Of a stretch of 28,491 nt of DNA, positions 6,561 to 14,705 are shown in pieces; the first letter of the stretch is position 1, and every line of letters starts with the position of its first letter. This DNA is from SHZI01 sp031409515. Its GTDB lineage: Bacteria; Pseudomonadota; Gammaproteobacteria; Steroidobacterales; GCA-2729495. The stretch is taken from NCBI GenBank assembly GCA_031409515.1, contig JANNXJ010000023.1, positions 1 through 28,491 on the forward strand. Reading direction: 5' to 3'. The position numbers and the translations under genes were made by a program. Below the pieces are notes generated by a model that saw nothing but the letters and a program-made list of their open reading frames with translations, ran no database searches and was not told the origin of the DNA.

Positions 6561-8225
6561 ATGTCCGATTCCACTAAGTCCTCGTCCCAGCAATCGCCCG
6601 CGGGCGCGGCTCCCGGCGATGGGCTTGACCGGCGTCAACTCCTGACCGCCGCTGCGGGCCTGGCGGCCAGCCTGGGGATCTCGCTGACGGCGACAACCGA
6701 AGCCCGCGCCGCCAGCAAGGCGCGCACCTGGCCCGGCCGGGACGTGGGGCCCTTCGACAGTTTCCGCGACTACGTTAAAGCCCTCGAGGACCGGGGCCTG
6801 GTTCTGCGGGTCAAGCGCCTCGACCAGGACAAGTACGAGATGACGGCGCTCACTTACCTGCTGATCGACAAGTACGGCTGGTATGGCGCCCCCGTGATTG
6901 TGGTCGATGAGATCAAGCAGGATGGCCAGTGGTTCAAAGGCCCGGTCATCGCGAATCACATGGGTCCCTGGGACACCGAAGCACTCATCTGGGGCCGGGA
7001 ACCGGTCCCGGGTAACGGCGAGGAAACCTACCGGGAGACCATCAAGTTTCTCTATGAAGGCATTGAGGCCCGACTTGGCAAGGCCCCAAGCATTCCCACC
7101 AACCCGATCCCCGCCGCCACGGCGCCGGTAAAGGAAGTGGTGCTGATGGGCGACCAGTGTGACCTGCTGGACTTCGCGTTCATCAAGTCGAATCCCGCGG
7201 ACTCTGCCCGCTACGTCAACACCGGTTCTATCTTCACCGAGGACAAAGAGCTCGGGATGAACTTCGGCACCTACCGGTGCGAGATCAAGGGGCCCCGCCA
7301 GCTCGGCGTGAACCCGGAGGAAGGCCAGTCGGGCTGGAAGATGCTGATGAAGAAGATCGAGCGGGGCGAGAAGCGCTGCCCGATTGCCATTGTGGTGGGC
7401 AATGACCCCATCGGCTACTTCATCAGCTCCTCAGTGATCTCCAAGGGCGGGGCTGACGAGCTCGCGATCGCCGGCGGCTTCCGCAACAAGGCCATCGACG
7501 TCGTGAAGTGCGAGACCAACGACATGCTGATTCCGGCCAACGCGGAGATGGTGATCGAAGGCGAAGTGCTGCTGGATGAGATGCTGCCCGAAGGGCCCTT
7601 CGGCGAGATGTATGGCTATCTCGGACTGAAGAAGGAGCGGAACTTCGTGATGAACGTCACGTGCATCACGCACCGGAAGCAGCCCTGGATCCTGAACCAG
7701 TTTACCGGCGTCACCCGTGGTTTCTGCACGGCACCTCTTGAGGCGTTCTCGTTCTACCGGCTGAAGAAGCTCGTCCCCAATGCGATTGCGTTTCACTCGC
7801 CGGTGGAGTGGACCGGCATCGGCATCCTGTCCATCGACAAGACGGGACCGAAGCAGGGCCTGGACGCCGGCAAGAAAATTGTGGGCATTGTCCCGATCAC
7901 CAAGACCTGCATCGTGGTGGACAAGGACGTGGACGTGCTCAATCGCACTGAGGTCATGCAGTGCGTCGGTGCGCGCTTTCAGCCCTACCCGGCGAGCGAG
8001 GTCATCCAGGAAGCCCGCGGAATGGCCCTGGACCCCAGCTCACCGAAGCGGCCCTTCAGCAGCAAGTTGGTCATCGATGCGACGCGTCAGCTGCCGGAAG
8101 AAGGTGGCCCGGCGATCTATCCGGAGCGTAACCGGGATCTCCTGACGAAGCTGGCGCCGGAATCCTTCGAGAGCGTGGAACAGAACTGGGACAAGTACCT
8201 GAAGGGCTGGAAGCGGGACGCCTAG
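6561..8225 (+). CDS. UbiD family decarboxylase with Tat-type signal
   Basis: 554-residue member of the UbiD (prenylated-FMN) decarboxylase family. The core runs from about residue 60 (FDSFRDYVKALEDRGLVLRVKRLD) to 550. The catalytic-region motif EGPFGEMYGYLG supplies Glu344 and Glu349, spaced like the Fdc1 pair E277/E282; Arg239 (GTYRCEIKG) is a plausible partner. The N-terminal 50 residues hold DRRQLLTAAAGLAASLGISL and end ARA, which looks like a twin-arginine signal. Export would be unusual for UbiD enzymes, though Tat can move a folded, cofactor-loaded protein. No ubiX-like prFMN synthase is in the window. The substrate is unknown; aromatic or other unsaturated acids are usual for the family. 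Confidence 0.9.
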   Translation: MSDSTKSSSQQSPAGAAPGDGLDRRQLLTAAAGLAASLGISLTATTEARAASKARTWPGRDVGPFDSFRDYVKALEDRGLVLRVKRLDQDKYEMTALTYLLIDKYGWYGAPVIVVDEIKQDGQWFKGPVIANHMGPWDTEALIWGREPVPGNGEETYRETIKFLYEGIEARLGKAPSIPTNPIPAATAPVKEVVLMGDQCDLLDFAFIKSNPADSARYVNTGSIFTEDKELGMNFGTYRCEIKGPRQLGVNPEEGQSGWKMLMKKIERGEKRCPIAIVVGNDPIGYFISSSVISKGGADELAIAGGFRNKAIDVVKCETNDMLIPANAEMVIEGEVLLDEMLPEGPFGEMYGYLGLKKERNFVMNVTCITHRKQPWILNQFTGVTRGFCTAPLEAFSFYRLKKLVPNAIAFHSPVEWTGIGILSIDKTGPKQGLDAGKKIVGIVPITKTCIVVDKDVDVLNRTEVMQCVGARFQPYPASEVIQEARGMALDPSSPKRPFSSKLVIDATRQLPEEGGPAIYPERNRDLLTKLAPESFESVEQNWDKYLKGWKRDA

Positions 8226-8237
8226 CGCTCCTGAGGG

Positions 8238-8945
8238 TCAGTCGCCCAGGTAGTAGTCCACGGTGGTAACGACGCGGACTTTCTTGAACTCCGGCGAGAA
8301 CTGATCCCGGTCCTCGATGGAGAAGAGACCCTGCTGGGCGATGCGAATGGCGCCCACCTTGCTGCCCGAGTCTTTGGCGAACTGCTCTGCGGCGCGGCGC
8401 GCGTCCTTCGTGGCCTCGGCAATCATCTCTGGCTTGATCTTGTCCAGGTCGGTGTAGAGATACTGGGTGTTGTACTCATAACTCCGGATCACGGCAACGC
8501 CATCCTTGACCAGCTCTCCGCTGCGCTGGATGGCCTTCCTGGCGACGTCGATCCGGTCGGTGCGAACAGTAACGGTGACTTCAGCGGTGTAACGGTCAAG
8601 GCGGCGGCCGTCGCCCGTCATACCCTGGGCTTCCCGGTCCTGCACCCGGGGCGCCGAGACGCTGATCTGCTCGGCCGGGAAATCGCTGGCGAGGAAAGCA
8701 CGGACTTTGGCCACGCCATCGTCCGCCTTCCGCTGCAGATCAACCAGTTCGTTGGACGTCACACTGAAGACGATCGGCCACAGGGCAAGATTCGCGGGCA
8801 CCTCCCGCTCGGCGAGTCCCCGGACGGACACCTGGCGTTCGCTTGAGCGGGTCTGGATCAGCGCCTCACCAATCAGGTAGCCGGCCACGACGATACCGAG
8901 AGCCAGGGCGATTGCCGGGAGGGTGTTGCTCTGATTGCCGTTCAT
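8238..8945 (-). CDS. SIMPL domain-containing protein
   Basis: 235-residue protein with one N-terminal hydrophobic segment (about residues 10-30) serving as signal or anchor, then a SIMPL/DUF541 domain: RQVSVRGLAEREVPANLALWPI at the start, a YTAEVTVTVRTDRID strand, KPEMIAEATKDARRAAEQFAKDSG helix and VRVVTTVDYYLGD at the end. SIMPL proteins of this subtype are periplasmic or envelope proteins of poorly known function (E. coli YggE is linked to oxidative stress). ATG 8945 overlaps the FAH-family stop (ATGA), so translation is coupled. It converges on the UbiD gene with a 12-bp gap. Confidence 0.92.
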   Translation of the reverse strand: MNGNQSNTLPAIALALGIVVAGYLIGEALIQTRSSERQVSVRGLAEREVPANLALWPIVFSVTSNELVDLQRKADDGVAKVRAFLASDFPAEQISVSAPRVQDREAQGMTGDGRRLDRYTAEVTVTVRTDRIDVARKAIQRSGELVKDGVAVIRSYEYNTQYLYTDLDKIKPEMIAEATKDARRAAEQFAKDSGSKVGAIRIAQQGLFSIEDRDQFSPEFKKVRVVTTVDYYLGD

Positions 8946-9799
8946 GCCGTGACGTCCTCACTGATTACGCGGTGCCGGAGTATACCGATGCCGCTGATAT
9001 CGACTTCCACCAGGTCTCCGGCCACCAGCCAGCGGGGCGGCCTCCGGGCGAAACCAACACCGCTTGGCGTGCCTGTGGCAATGATATCGCCTGGATTCAA
9101 CCGGCAGAAGCTCGAGCAGTATTCGATGATGCGGCGCACATCGAAGCACAGATCGCTGATGGGCGCCGCCTGCAGTACTTCGCCATTGACGCGGGTCTTG
9201 AGCTCAAGGCGGGCCGGGTCAGGAATCTCGTCGGTCGTTACGAGCCAGGGGCCGCAACCTCCGGTGGCCGGGAAGTTCTTGCCTGGAATGAACTGAGTGG
9301 TGTGCCGCTGCCAGTCCCGCACGGAGCCATCGAGAAAGCAGGTGTAGCCGGCAACGTACCCCAGCGCCTCCGCAGCGGTTACGTACCGGGCTGGTTTGCC
9401 CATGACGATGGCCAGCTCCCCCTCGTAGTCGTACTCAGTGGACAGCCGGGGGCGCACCAGCGCCTCGCCATGGCCCGTCAGTGAGTCGGGAAAGCGGGTG
9501 AACAACGTCGGGTAGTCGGGCTTTTCCCGGCCCATCTCGTGAATGTGTTCCAGGTAGTTGATCCCGACGCAGATAATCCGTGCCGGGGCCGGAATCACCG
9601 GGTCGAACCGCAGGCCCACCAGGCTGCGGCTGGGGACAGCGGCCAGCAGGGCAGGAATCTCGGGCAGCGCTCCGGCAGCCAGGACCTCCCGCAAGCCAGG
9701 GAACCGGCGGTGCAGGTCCGGCGGCGGCAGCTGCACGCCCTCCCCCTGCACAAGGCCCCAGGTCCCGGTTGCCCCGTCACGAAAACTAGCCAACTTCAT
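8942..9799 (-). CDS. Fumarylacetoacetate hydrolase (FAH) family protein
   Basis: 285-residue FAH-fold metal-dependent hydrolase or isomerase. It shows ICVGINYLEHIHEMG, the metal-binding YDYEGELAIVMGK strand, GYTCFLDGSVRDWQ with the conserved Asp, and DIIATGTPSGVGFARRPP near the C-terminus. A clear AAGGAGA Shine-Dalgarno lies about 9 bases before ATG 9799. Members hydrolyse 2-oxo-acid or acylpyruvate products of aromatic degradation, or decarboxylate oxaloacetate. The divergent neighbour is a succinate-semialdehyde-type dehydrogenase, which would fit a catabolic pair, but the substrate is not fixed by sequence. Confidence 0.92.
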   Translation of the reverse strand: MKLASFRDGATGTWGLVQGEGVQLPPPDLHRRFPGLREVLAAGALPEIPALLAAVPSRSLVGLRFDPVIPAPARIICVGINYLEHIHEMGREKPDYPTLFTRFPDSLTGHGEALVRPRLSTEYDYEGELAIVMGKPARYVTAAEALGYVAGYTCFLDGSVRDWQRHTTQFIPGKNFPATGGCGPWLVTTDEIPDPARLELKTRVNGEVLQAAPISDLCFDVRRIIEYCSSFCRLNPGDIIATGTPSGVGFARRPPRWLVAGDLVEVDISGIGILRHRVISEDVTA

Positions 9800-9835
9800 G
9801 TCCGAATTCTCCTTGCCGTATCATGCCATCACCCC

Positions 9836-11299
9836 ATGCTGAAGCTCATAGACCCGAAGCTCCTCCGCACCCACGCCTACGTGGCAGGGCAATGGGTGAG
9901 TGCGTCCGGTGGCGGCACCCTTGTGGTAACCAACCCAGCCACCGGGGAAACCCTTGGCACCGTCCCGGACTGCGGCGCCGGCGAGACGCGGACCGCGATC
10001 GAAGCCGCTGCTGCGGCCTTGCCCGCGTGGCGTAGCCGCCCGGCCAGGGACCGCGCAGCGCTGTTAAGGAAGCTGCAGGATCTGCTGCTCGCCAACCAGG
10101 AAGACCTGGCCCGCATCATGACTGCCGAGCAGGGCAAGCCCCTCACCGAGTCCCGGGGCGAGATTGCCTACTCCGCCAGTTTTCTCGAGTGGTTCAGTGA
10201 AGAGGCAAAGCGCGTCTACGGCGACGTCATTCCTGGCCACGCAAAGGACCGGCGCATCGTGGTCATCAAGCAGCCCGTCGGGGTGGTGGCGGCGATTACC
10301 CCCTGGAACTTTCCCTCGGCGATGATCGCGCGGAAGCTGGCGCCCGCTCTCGCCGCTGGCTGCACGATCGTCATCAAGCCGGCAGCCCAGACCCCCTTCT
10401 CCGCACTCGCCCTGGCTGAACTTGCTCAGCGAGTGGGCATTCCTGCGGGGGTGGTCAATGTAGTCACGGGCAACGCTCGCGCGATCGGCGGGGAAATGAC
10501 TGGTAACCCGCTGGTGCGCAAGCTGACCTTCACCGGCTCCACCGCCACGGGCAAGCTGCTCCTCGCCCAGTGCGCGCAGACCGTCAAGAAGGTCTCGATG
10601 GAACTGGGCGGCAACGCGCCCTTCATCGTCTTCGACGACGCCGATCTGGATGCGGCGGTGGCCGGCGCCATGGTCAGCAAGTACCGCAATTCCGGCCAGA
10701 CCTGCGTGTGTGCCAACCGGCTGCTCGTGCAGGACGGGGTGTATGAAGAGTTCGCCGGCAAGCTCGCCGCCGCCGTCGCGAAGCTGCGGGTGGGCGATGG
10801 CCTCGCGGGGGATCAGGACCAGGGACCGCTCATCGACGCGGCGGCGGTCGCCAAGGTGGAGGAACACATTGCCGATGCGCTGGCCCATGGCGCAAAGCTG
10901 CTCACCGGCGGCAAGCGCCACGCGCTCGGCGGGACCTTCTTCGAGCCCACCGTCCTGGGCGACGTGACGCCCGCCATGCGGGTGGCCCGGGAAGAAACCT
11001 TCGGACCGCTGGCGCCGCTGTTTCGCTTCAGCACTGAGGCTGAGGCCGTTCGGCTTGCCAACGACACCGAGTTTGGCCTCGCGGCCTACCTCTACACCCG
11101 GGATCTGGGCCGCAGCTGGCGCGTGCCGGAAGCCCTGGAGTACGGCATCGTCGGCCTTAACACCGGGCTGATCTCCACGGAGGTGGCGCCGTTTGGCGGC
11201 ATCAAGGAGTCGGGCAACGGTCGTGAGGGATCAAAGTACGGCATAGAAGACTATCTCGAGATCAAGTATCTCTGCATCGCAGGCGTCGATGCCCCGTAG
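9836..11299 (+). CDS. gabD: NAD(P)-dependent succinate-semialdehyde dehydrogenase
   Basis: Oxidises succinate semialdehyde to succinate. At 487 residues it is close to E. coli GabD (482). Catalytic Glu256 lies in MELGGNAPF and Cys290 in NSGQTCVCANR, matching the GabD pattern; the ITPWNFPSAMIARK and FTGSTATGKLL cofactor loops and the C-terminal PFGGIKESGNGREGSKYGI block are present. The start at 9836 (MLKLIDPKLL) gives the family N-terminus; the frame stays open 99 codons upstream, but that part overlaps the FAH gene. No clear Shine-Dalgarno is visible in the 36-bp divergent gap. The TAG stop is the TAG of a REP palindrome. It could act on a related semialdehyde. Confidence 0.92.
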   Translation: MLKLIDPKLLRTHAYVAGQWVSASGGGTLVVTNPATGETLGTVPDCGAGETRTAIEAAAAALPAWRSRPARDRAALLRKLQDLLLANQEDLARIMTAEQGKPLTESRGEIAYSASFLEWFSEEAKRVYGDVIPGHAKDRRIVVIKQPVGVVAAITPWNFPSAMIARKLAPALAAGCTIVIKPAAQTPFSALALAELAQRVGIPAGVVNVVTGNARAIGGEMTGNPLVRKLTFTGSTATGKLLLAQCAQTVKKVSMELGGNAPFIVFDDADLDAAVAGAMVSKYRNSGQTCVCANRLLVQDGVYEEFAGKLAAAVAKLRVGDGLAGDQDQGPLIDAAAVAKVEEHIADALAHGAKLLTGGKRHALGGTFFEPTVLGDVTPAMRVAREETFGPLAPLFRFSTEAEAVRLANDTEFGLAAYLYTRDLGRSWRVPEALEYGIVGLNTGLISTEVAPFGGIKESGNGREGSKYGIEDYLEIKYLCIAGVDAP

Positions 11300-11317
11300 G
11301 AGCGGCTTTAGCCGCGA
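11296..11317 (+). repeat. REP palindrome, GTAG type, copy C (3' end of gabD)
   Basis: 22 bp beginning GTAGGAGCGGC and ending GCCGCGA, identical to copy B1 at 5179. Arms GCGGC/GCCGC flank TTTA. The TAG at 11297-11299 is the gabD stop codon. It fills most of the 30-bp gap before the MATE gene, including the region just ahead of where that gene's Shine-Dalgarno would lie. Confidence 0.9.
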
Positions 11318-11329
11318 TCGGTCTTCCCC

Positions 11330-12745
11330 ATGAAACCACCTCCCGGCAAAGGCGCTCGCCTCACAGAAGGCCCCGTCAGCAAGGCAATCTTCTCGCTCAT
11401 GCTGCCGATGATGCTCGGCATGCTCGCGATCGTCGTGAACAACGTGGCGGGCGCCTTCTTCGTGGCCCGGATCAGCACTGAGCAGCTGGCGGCGATCAGT
11501 TTCACCTTTCCGGTGAGCTTCATTGTTGGTGCCATTGCCATGGCCCTCGGGATTGGCACTTCGTCGGTGGTGTCCCGGCTGTTCGGCGCTGGCAACCGGG
11601 AAGAGGTAAAACGCATCACGGGTCATGCCATGCTGCTGGCGGTAATCTGCGGCGCCGTGATGGTAGTGATCGGGCTGAACACCATCGACCCGCTGTTCCG
11701 GCTGCTGGGGGCCAGCGAAGAGATCCTGCCCCTCATCCACCGCTACATGAGCATCTACTACTGGGGAGGCATCTTCCTGGTCGCGCCGATGATCGCCAAC
11801 TCCGTGTTGCGGGCCTCGGGTGACGCCAAGCGTCCTGCCCTGATCATGACGACAGCCGCCGTGCTTAACGTGATCTTCGACGTGGTCCTGATCTTCGGCC
11901 TGTTTGGCTTCCCGCGCATGGAACTCGAAGGCGCGGCCCTCGGTGGCGTGCTGTCGAACGCCGTCACCATGTGCGCCTCGGCGTTCTTCGTGGTGTATCG
12001 GGAGCGTCTCCTGGACTTCAGCCGGCTGGCTCCGGAGCTGATACTGGACTCCTGGCGGCGAATCCTGCACGTGGGCCTGCCTTCCCTGACGAGCAGCCTG
12101 GTAGCTCCGGTGACTACGGCATTTATCACCAGCCAGATAGCCAGCTTCGGCCAGGCCTCGGTGGCGGGCTTCGGGATGGCCTCCCGGATGGAGGGCATGT
12201 CGATGCTCGCCATGATGTCGCTATCTGCGGCCATGACTCCTTTTACGGGTCAGAATTTTGGTGCCAAGCGCCTGGATCGGGTCCGGGAGGGCGTGAACTT
12301 CGCTTACCGGTTCTCCCTGGTCTATGGGCTCAGCATCGCGGTGTTCATGCAACTCTTCGGCGGCCTCATTGCAGACACCTTCGGTCTGACAGGCCAGGCC
12401 AGGGAAACGGCGCTACTCCACATGCACATCGTGCCGCTGAGCTACATCGCTCTCGGTTGCGCGATGACGGTGAACGGTGCCCTGAACGCGCTGGGCAAAC
12501 CCATGGCGGCCATGTGGGTGTCGCTGTCCAGAACTGTGGCGGTCTATGCGCCGCTGGCCTGGGTGCTGTCCCACTTCTTCGGGATCATCGGGATCTTTAT
12601 CGCCGCCGCCAGTGCCAACTTCATCTCGGGCGGCATCGGGGCTGCCTGGCTGCGGTTCGCTCTGAAAGAGACCATGGCTCTGAACCCGCCCAGGCCTGCG
12701 CCAGTTCCGGCAACTCGCGGCCCGGCGGCGGAACAGAAAGTCTGA
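11330..12745 (+). CDS. MATE family efflux transporter
   Basis: 471-residue multidrug and toxin extrusion antiporter with about twelve membrane spans in two related halves. Typical features are the N-terminal GPVSKAIFSLMLPMMLGMLAIVVNNV helix, TSSVVSRLFGAGNREE between helices 2 and 3, ANSVLRASGDAKRPALIMTTAAVLN near helix 5, and the corresponding GQNFGAKRLDRVREG and NGALNALGKPMAAMW in the second half. Substrates are cationic or lipophilic compounds exchanged for Na+ or H+. It lies 30 bp after gabD with a REP between, and no obvious Shine-Dalgarno precedes ATG 11330. It converges with a small minus-strand gene after 10 bp. Confidence 0.95.
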   Translation: MKPPPGKGARLTEGPVSKAIFSLMLPMMLGMLAIVVNNVAGAFFVARISTEQLAAISFTFPVSFIVGAIAMALGIGTSSVVSRLFGAGNREEVKRITGHAMLLAVICGAVMVVIGLNTIDPLFRLLGASEEILPLIHRYMSIYYWGGIFLVAPMIANSVLRASGDAKRPALIMTTAAVLNVIFDVVLIFGLFGFPRMELEGAALGGVLSNAVTMCASAFFVVYRERLLDFSRLAPELILDSWRRILHVGLPSLTSSLVAPVTTAFITSQIASFGQASVAGFGMASRMEGMSMLAMMSLSAAMTPFTGQNFGAKRLDRVREGVNFAYRFSLVYGLSIAVFMQLFGGLIADTFGLTGQARETALLHMHIVPLSYIALGCAMTVNGALNALGKPMAAMWVSLSRTVAVYAPLAWVLSHFFGIIGIFIAAASANFISGGIGAAWLRFALKETMALNPPRPAPVPATRGPAAEQKV

Positions 12746-12755
12746 GCCTTAAGCG

Positions 12756-13076
12756 TCAGTCGTCCGACGGCGGTGGCGTGGCACCCTTCTTCTTGCGGCC
12801 GGGACTCAACTGCACGCGGCCCGTCTTGCCGCGGCGACGTTCGTTCAGGCGCTCGACGATTTCCTGGACAGCCCGTTCCGTGTTGGCCTTGCTACCCTGC
12901 AACTGGCCCACGATGGTGTTGTGGCCCTGGGTGATAATGTAGCGATGCCAGTTCTCCGAATCGACGCCCACGGGGGGGTCCGACTTGGTGATCGACTTGA
13001 GGGTGAAGGGGTCGTCGTCCAGCGGATTGGGCTTGCGGACGGCAACCGGGGCGACAGCAGCTGTTGTTGAGACCAT
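12756..13076 (-). CDS. Small conserved-looking hypothetical protein
   Basis: 106 residues if started at ATG 13076 (MVSTTAAVAPVAVRKPNP). The frame stays open to 13223, but the added residues (Arg-rich, out-of-frame look) are less protein-like. The centre, DSENWHRYIITQGHNTIVGQLQGSKANTERAVQEIVERLNERRRG, looks like a short beta-hairpin plus helix. The tail is basic and Ser/Pro-rich. There is no signal peptide or membrane segment, so a cytoplasmic protein is expected. I do not recognise the family. It is divergent from the J-PilZ gene with a 164-bp gap and convergent with MATE. Confidence 0.7.
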   Translation of the reverse strand: MVSTTAAVAPVAVRKPNPLDDDPFTLKSITKSDPPVGVDSENWHRYIITQGHNTIVGQLQGSKANTERAVQEIVERLNERRRGKTGRVQLSPGRKKKGATPPPSDD

Positions 13077-13240
13077 TCCCCAGAATACGCCAGTTCCCGG
13101 GCGCTGGCGATTCTTTGTCCATTTCCGGCGCCTCCAGTGGGCCAGCCGGCCCTGAAAGCCAGGCCTGGCCAAGGCGACGGCGCTAACCTTGACCCCCGGC
13201 ACAGACGGCGCTGCGCAAGGCATTTAACCTTTTCCGCTCC

Positions 13241-13936
13241 ATGGAGACCCCCCCAAACCTTTACCACATCCTCCACGTCCAGCCGGACGCCCCGGAGGAG
13301 ATCATTCGTGCGAGCTACAGGACGCTGATGACCAAGCTCCGCCGGCACCCGGATCTTGGCGGGGATCACCACACGGCCACCCTCATCAATGAGGCTTATG
13401 CGGTACTCACCGACCCCGCAAAGCGGGCGGCCTACGATGAGGCGTGGCGGTCCGTCGCTGCCAGGCCACCTGACGACCCAAAGCCCGCAGCGCCGCCTGC
13501 CACCGAGTCTGTCGCAACCTGCCAGTTCTGCGGTGCGGCCCACGGCTTCCCCGGCCGCATCCACGCCAGCGCCACCTGCACCACCTGCAACTCGCCACTG
13601 GCGCCCGCGGACCGGGAACGCCTGGACGCGGGTCAGCGGGCGGTGAGCCGCGTACCGCGCCGACTCCCGCTCTCCTACGTGCTGGGCTGGCCCGGTCAGG
13701 GCCCGTTGTCTGGTGAGACCCGCGACCTCTCCCTGCATGGCCTGCGCTTCGTGGCCCAGACAGCACTGCCGGTCACCAAGTTGCTGAGAGTGGAATGCGA
13801 GGCGCTGATCGCCATCGTCCGCGTCGTGGCGTGCGGCGACAGTGACGAGCGGGACTGGCGCTGGCTGATCCGGGCGGAGTACGTGACGGTCCGCTTCCGC
13901 CGCTCCCGGGGCGGCTTCCTCACGACCCACGTGTAG
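13241..13936 (+). CDS. J-domain / zinc-ribbon / PilZ fusion protein
   Basis: 231 residues with three parts. Residues 5-66 are a J domain (YHILHVQPDAPEEIIRASYR) with His36-Pro37-Asp38 intact, so it should stimulate a DnaK-type ATPase. Cys94-x2-Cys97-x15-Cys113-x2-Cys116 is a zinc-ribbon pattern. Residues from about 137 look like PilZ: R137-x3-R141 (RVPRR) followed by D162-x-S164-x2-G167 (DLSLHG), the two cyclic-di-GMP contact motifs. Together they suggest a second-messenger-responsive co-chaperone; this is inference. No clear Shine-Dalgarno is visible, and upstream is the 164-bp divergent gap. The TAG stop lies in a REP palindrome. Confidence 0.85.
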   Translation: METPPNLYHILHVQPDAPEEIIRASYRTLMTKLRRHPDLGGDHHTATLINEAYAVLTDPAKRAAYDEAWRSVAARPPDDPKPAAPPATESVATCQFCGAAHGFPGRIHASATCTTCNSPLAPADRERLDAGQRAVSRVPRRLPLSYVLGWPGQGPLSGETRDLSLHGLRFVAQTALPVTKLLRVECEALIAIVRVVACGDSDERDWRWLIRAEYVTVRFRRSRGGFLTTHV

Positions 13937-13954
13937 GAGCGCCTTTAGGCGCGA
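13933..13954 (+). repeat. REP palindrome, GTAG type, copy D (3' end of the J-PilZ gene)
   Basis: 22 bp beginning GTAGGAGCGCC and ending GGCGCGA, with arms GCGCC/GGCGC around TTTA. It is identical, on the other strand, to the copy inside the lipocalin-like gene at 27835. Its TAG (13934-13936) is the stop codon of the J-PilZ gene. It ends one base before the stop codon of the convergent hydrolase gene, so it fills the whole convergent gap and may serve as a bidirectional 3' boundary. Confidence 0.9.
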
Positions 13955-13955
13955 C

Positions 13956-14705
13956 TCATCCGGTCATCGCGAGCAGCGCGTTCAGCGTACCGGTGACTGC
14001 CACATCCTGCTGCGCTTCCCGGCTGATGGTTGGGGTCCACTGTTCCTTGTAGCCCCCGCCCAGGAAGGAGCCAAAGTACATGTGGATACCTCCGGGTATC
14101 GGCACCCAGGTGCTGGTGGCCGGAAAGAGGTTGCGATACTTCTCCAGCTTTTCCGGGGGGCGACCATCAGCTGTGGCGCGGTGGATATGCCACACGGGGT
14201 ACTTGACCTCCACCAGTGTGTCGCTGCCGGCCGGGCGGGAATCCCACAGGATGAGCCCCGCCAGGTCATCGGGGTGCTGGTGCGCATAGTGCGCGGCCAT
14301 CGCGCCACCCATGGAGTGGCCGGCGATTACCCAGCGCTGTACTTCAGGAAAGGCGGCCCGGACCTCGTCGGCACGCCCGGGGGCAAAGATCGCCATGTCC
14401 AGCGGCATCGGCACGCTGACGACCAGGTAGCCCCGTTCCGCCACTCGCCGCAACACCGGCGCGTAGCCCCGCGGGTCGCAGGCGGCGCCAGGATAGAAGA
14501 TGACCCCGGTAGTGGGTGTGACGCCCGTGGGGCGAAACACGACGTACTGTCCGTCATCGACGGTCACGCGCTCGTCGGAGACCAGGGCGGCAACGGCCTC
14601 CGGGGCCGGCACGGCCCGGTTCGCCTGGGTCGAATAGAGGTAGCCCCCGAAGACCAGCGCCAGGACAACGAGCCCGATGAGGCTGTATTTCACCGGCCTC
14701 TTCAT
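13956..14705 (-). CDS. Membrane-anchored alpha/beta hydrolase
   Basis: 249 residues from ATG 14705 (MKRPVKYSL). This start is chosen over 14747 because GGGAGGG lies 8 bases upstream and because it overlaps the preceding stop as ATGA. One N-terminal hydrophobic helix (SLIGLVVLALVFGGYLY) should anchor it with the catalytic domain outside the cytoplasm. The domain shows GVIFYPGAACDPRGYAPVLRRVAERGY, the nucleophile elbow GHSMGG, LAGLILWDSRPAGSD (possible acid) and IPGGIHMYFG with a likely catalytic His. This resembles the Abhydrolase_5 group. The substrate is unknown. It is translationally coupled to the upstream surface-type protein. Confidence 0.85.
   Translation of the reverse strand: MKRPVKYSLIGLVVLALVFGGYLYSTQANRAVPAPEAVAALVSDERVTVDDGQYVVFRPTGVTPTTGVIFYPGAACDPRGYAPVLRRVAERGYLVVSVPMPLDMAIFAPGRADEVRAAFPEVQRWVIAGHSMGGAMAAHYAHQHPDDLAGLILWDSRPAGSDTLVEVKYPVWHIHRATADGRPPEKLEKYRNLFPATSTWVPIPGGIHMYFGSFLGGGYKEQWTPTISREAQQDVAVTGTLNALLAMTG

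Noticed and set aside
8215..8237. GCCTAGCGCTCCTGAGG at the UbiD-family stop as a seventh REP
   Set aside because: Only the outer part resembles the REP and the second arm is missing; at most a decayed remnant.
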